The position numbers and the translations under genes are program-made. A DNA stretch of 7,856 bases from Dyella_B sp966430775 (GTDB lineage Bacteria > Pseudomonadota > Gammaproteobacteria > Xanthomonadales > Rhodanobacteraceae). The notes beneath the pieces were generated by a model. That model did not search any database, was not told where the DNA came from, and was given only the letters and a program-made list of their open reading frames with translations. Every line of letters begins with the position of its first letter. The first letter of the stretch is position 1. Location: NCBI GenBank assembly GCA_966430775.1, contig CBJMMB010000132.1, positions 1 through 7,856 on the forward strand, read 5' to 3'. Below, piece after piece: positions 5,909 to 7,856 of the stretch.

Positions 5909-6454
5909 ATGGAAACGACATCTCTGCCGTTGCTTCGCCTGTTCATGGAACGCCGCCACGAACTGCGGCGACGCCTGAAAAGCCGCCTGGGCTCGGACGA
6001 ACTGGCCAACGATGCCTTGCAGGAAACCTACCTGCGCATCGAGCGCATGGGCGATGGCGCCTGCGTGTCGAGCAATCCGGCCGGCTATCTGTTTCGCATG
6101 GCGATCAACGCCGCCTCCGACCAACGCCAGGCTGACGCGCGCTATCTCACCGGCAGCGAGGTGGAGGATCTGCTCAACGTCGGCGCCGATACGCTGGACC
6201 CCTCCAGGGTGATGCACGCCCGGCAGGAAGTGCACGTGCTGGAGCAGGCGCTGGGCGAGCTGACCGAACGGCAGCGCGCGATCCTGATCGCGGCCCGCGT
6301 CGACGACGTCTCGCAGGAGGATCTCGCCCGCCGCTTCGGCATTTCCGTGCGCATGGTCGGCAAGGAACTCAAGAAAGCGCTCGAATATTGTGGAAGGCGT
6401 CTCGATCGCAAAGTCGTGCAGCGGTTCGGTCCCGGCGCCGGAAAAGAGTCTTAA
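5909..6454 (+). CDS. ECF sigma factor (FecI/VreI-like)
   Basis: This 181-residue protein has the two domains of an extracytoplasmic-function sigma factor: sigma-2 (about residues 8-75, with D-E-L-A-N-D-A-L-Q-E-T-Y-L-R at 30-43 and NPAGYLFRMAINAA at 56-69) and sigma-4 (about 105-165, ELTERQRAILI, then a helix-turn-helix around 134-155, S-Q-E-D-L-A-R-R-F-G-I-S). I chose ATG 5909 rather than the in-frame ATG at 5849, because TGAGG formed by the stop codon of the upstream gene sits 8 bases in front of it and the conserved region starts just after. The gene lies 10 bases after the STN gene and 5 bases before the anti-sigma gene. By analogy with FecI/VreI it should direct RNA polymerase to a few local promoters, plausibly including that of the divergent tpsB-exbB-exbD-tonB operon. 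The target promoter could not be identified by eye. Confidence 0.93.
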   Translation: METTSLPLLRLFMERRHELRRRLKSRLGSDELANDALQETYLRIERMGDGACVSSNPAGYLFRMAINAASDQRQADARYLTGSEVEDLLNVGADTLDPSRVMHARQEVHVLEQALGELTERQRAILIAARVDDVSQEDLARRFGISVRMVGKELKKALEYCGRRLDRKVVQRFGPGAGKES

Positions 6455-6459
6455 GAGGT

Positions 6460-7464
6460 ATGCCGATACTCGATCACATGGCCCACCGTCGTGCTGCGCT
6501 GCACAGAGAAGCGCAGCACTGGCTGCTGCGCCTGACCTCGGGCAACGCGACCATGCACGACGCCACCGCCTTCGAACACTGGTGCGGACAAAGCCCCGCG
6601 CACGTGGAAGCGTTCGCGGAAACGCGCCGGCTATGGGAAAACCTCGGCCCTGCCGCCGACGCCTGGATGGCGGAAGAACAGGCCCGCACCACCGCACAAC
6701 TTCCCCGTGCTGCCGCATTGCCGCGCACGCAGCCACGCATGAGCCGCCGCGCCTTCCTGGGTGCAGCCATCGCCGCTTCGGCCGCGCTGGTGGTGCTGCA
6801 TCCGCCGCTGCAACTGTGGCCGTCGCTGACCGACATGGTGGCCGACTATCGCACCGCCACCGGCGAGCAGCGCGAGGTCGACCTTGGCCACGGAGTCGTG
6901 GTGCAGATGAACACGCAGACCGCCATCAACCTGCGCACCTCGAGCGATCAGGCCGTCGGCATCGAATTGCTCGGCGGCGAGATCCAGGTGAAATCCACCG
7001 GCGCGCGCGCCGCAACGGTCAGCGTGTTCGCCGGCAACGGGCGCGTCGACGTCGGCGCAATGGCGAAATGCAATGTGCGCTGCGACGCCACGGACGTGCA
7101 GGTGACCGGACTGGAAGGCGCCACGACGCTGCGCTACCAGGGACAGGTGGCCGTGCTGCAAACCGCGCAGCGCGCGCAGTACGGCGAAGGCGGCGTCGGT
7201 CGGGTGATGCCGGCGGATATCGACGCCGTGATGGCGTGGCGCCGGCGCGTGCTGATTTTCGACGGTCAGCCGTTGGCCGAAGTGGTGCGGGAAATCAACC
7301 GCTATCGCCCCGGCAAGATCATTCTCGCCAACGACGCGCTGGCGCAACGCAAGGTGCAGGCGCGGTTTTCGTTGAATCAGCTCGCCGACGTGGCGGCGTT
7401 GATCCAGGATGCGTACGGCGCGAAGGTCACGTCACTGCCTGGAAGCATTGTCATACTCAGCTGA
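6460..7464 (+). CDS. FecR-family anti-sigma factor / sigma regulator (VreR-like)
   Basis: This 334-residue inner-membrane protein has FecR layout: a cytoplasmic sigma-binding N-terminus (about residues 12-60, REAQHWLLRLTSG...FEHWCGQSPAHVEAF, DUF4880-type), one membrane segment (about 98-115) and a periplasmic FecR domain (about 133-225). The C-terminal region (about 262-334) resembles an STN domain (FDGQPLAEVVREI...NDALAQRKV). The membrane segment is preceded by M-S-R-R-A-F-L (94-100), a twin-arginine-like motif; Tat-dependent export is known for E. coli FecR. The start is uncertain: ATG 6460 is only 1 base after AAGAGG, ATG 6478 is 19 bases after it; I chose the first. It follows the sigma gene by 5 bases. 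In such systems the periplasmic part senses the STN protein and releases or activates the sigma factor. Confidence 0.93.
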   Translation: MPILDHMAHRRAALHREAQHWLLRLTSGNATMHDATAFEHWCGQSPAHVEAFAETRRLWENLGPAADAWMAEEQARTTAQLPRAAALPRTQPRMSRRAFLGAAIAASAALVVLHPPLQLWPSLTDMVADYRTATGEQREVDLGHGVVVQMNTQTAINLRTSSDQAVGIELLGGEIQVKSTGARAATVSVFAGNGRVDVGAMAKCNVRCDATDVQVTGLEGATTLRYQGQVAVLQTAQRAQYGEGGVGRVMPADIDAVMAWRRRVLIFDGQPLAEVVREINRYRPGKIILANDALAQRKVQARFSLNQLADVAALIQDAYGAKVTSLPGSIVILS

Positions 7465-7471
7465 CCCGTGG

Positions 7472-7512
7472 GTTGGGTAGAGCCCCGGACTTGATCCGGG
7501 GCGAAACCCAAC
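7472..7512. repeat. Hairpin repeat, unit 1 (possible terminator)
   Basis: GTTGGGT (7472-7478) pairs with ACCCAAC (7506-7512), and inside it CCCCGGA (7483-7489) pairs with TCCGGGG (7495-7501) around the loop CTTGA. The result is a 14-bp two-part stem beginning 8 bases after the fecR-like stop. Elements ending GTTGGG/CCCAAC are, from memory, common dispersed intergenic repeats in Xanthomonadales. Without a T-run it is not a classic intrinsic terminator, but it lies between convergent genes and may end transcription or stabilise mRNA 3' ends. Confidence 0.65.
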
Positions 7513-7531
7513 GTCGCCATCTACATCCCAT

Positions 7532-7560
7532 GTTGGGGTTCGGCTTCGCCTCAGCCCAAC
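7532..7560. repeat. Hairpin repeat, unit 2
   Basis: GTTGGG (7532-7537) pairs with CCCAAC (7555-7560), with an inner GGC-TTC-GCC hairpin (7542-7550). It shares its outer arms with unit 1, 19 bases upstream, but has a different core, giving a paired, REP/BIME-like arrangement of about 90 bases between the convergent genes. I see no coding sequence between 7465 and 7580. Confidence 0.6.
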
Positions 7561-7580
7561 CTACGTGGAATTTTTCGCAA

Positions 7581-7787
7581 TTATTGATCGCTCGAGCGGA
7601 TGAACGACAAGCCGCGCGGGGTGAGCTGCAGGGTCACGCCATGTTCGGTTCCGTCGCTCGACTGCTGCGCCAGGCCCATGGCGAGCAGGCGCGCGGCGAT
7701 GTGTTCGGGCACCGTCGCGGCACGGCCTTCCGCCACGCGCTCCAGCCCCGACAGTTCGCCTTGTTCCAGTGACACCGACACATTCAC
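7581..7787 (-). CDS. Small uncharacterised protein, possibly winged-helix-like
   Basis: This 68-residue frame starts at GTG 7787 with a good AGGAG ribosome site 9 bases upstream, which supports it as a real gene. I do not recognise a named family. The N-terminal part is beta-prone (MNVSVSLEQGEL), followed by T-V-P-E-H-I-A-A-R-L-L-A-M-G-L-A-Q-Q (residues 25-42) and then V-T-L-Q-L-T-P-R-G-L-S-F-I (51-63). A helix ending in a MGLA turn, then a beta-hairpin with LTPRG, is reminiscent of the recognition helix and wing of small MarR/PadR-type winged-helix proteins, but at 68 residues this is only a resemblance. It is convergent with the anti-sigma gene and separated from it by the hairpin repeats, so it is probably unrelated to the signalling operon. 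No signal peptide or membrane segment is seen. Confidence 0.65.
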   Translation of the reverse strand: MNVSVSLEQGELSGLERVAEGRAATVPEHIAARLLAMGLAQQSSDGTEHGVTLQLTPRGLSFIRSSDQ

Positions 7788-7856
7788 GGTTGCTTGCTCC
7801 TGGCCTTCGTTGCGGTCCAGCTTGCATCGCCATCTGTGACAGATTCCCGCCCGGTG

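Noticed and set aside
6388..6459. Longer N-terminus for the anti-sigma factor from ATG 6388
   Set aside because: The added residues are Arg/Ser-rich, overlap the sigma gene and precede the usual FecR N-terminal motif.
1..7856. CRISPR array, tRNA, rRNA or insertion sequence
   Set aside because: No periodic repeats with spacers, no cloverleaf or rRNA motifs and no transposase-like frame were seen.

Overview
The window is GC-rich with densely packed genes and looks like a gammaproteobacterium of the Xanthomonadales/Lysobacterales type. A Rhodanobacteraceae-like genome (Dyella, Luteibacter, Rhodanobacter) is my best guess, based on codon use, the FecI/FecR-type regulation and the GTTGGG...CCCAAC intergenic hairpin repeats. 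This placement is inference, not a database result.

Layout. (1) Positions 26-4590 hold a tightly spaced minus-strand operon in the order tpsB (two-partner-secretion/FhaC-type outer-membrane transporter), a fused DUF2341-LamG-ExbB motor subunit, exbD, and a TonB-like energy transducer. A possible further gene starts at position 17 and leaves the window. (2) Positions 4591-5147 are a divergent intergenic region with no convincing gene. It holds a 9-bp perfect inverted repeat, a 12-bp direct repeat, two short hairpins and several TGTCAY motifs. (3) Positions 5148/5206-7464 hold a plus-strand operon: a periplasmic STN-domain protein with a TonB-like C-terminal domain instead of a beta-barrel, an ECF sigma factor, and a FecR-type anti-sigma factor. 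(4) Positions 7465-7580 hold two tandem hairpin repeats between convergent genes. (5) Positions 7581-7787 (minus) encode a small unrecognised protein.

Interpretation. The right-hand operon matches the architecture I know from the Pseudomonas aeruginosa PUMA3/VreA-VreI-VreR cell-surface signalling system: receptor-like STN protein without a barrel, ECF sigma factor, FecR-like anti-sigma. In P. aeruginosa that system controls, among others, a two-partner-secretion locus (pdtA/pdtB) with its own exbB-exbD-tonB genes. Here the sensor/sigma/anti-sigma cassette sits back to back with a TpsB-ExbB-ExbD-TonB operon, so the window appears to hold a self-contained signalling-plus-secretion module. The obvious missing partner is the TpsA exoprotein, which is not in the window.

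The most unusual points are: the sensor and the TonB-like protein share a homologous C-terminal domain; the ExbB carries a large exported lectin-like ectodomain; this ExbB has Ala where E. coli ExbB has the pore glutamate E176; and the only good ribosome binding site of the sensor gene opens a 9-codon frame that must shift by one base to reach the protein, suggesting either a frameshift or a sequence error.
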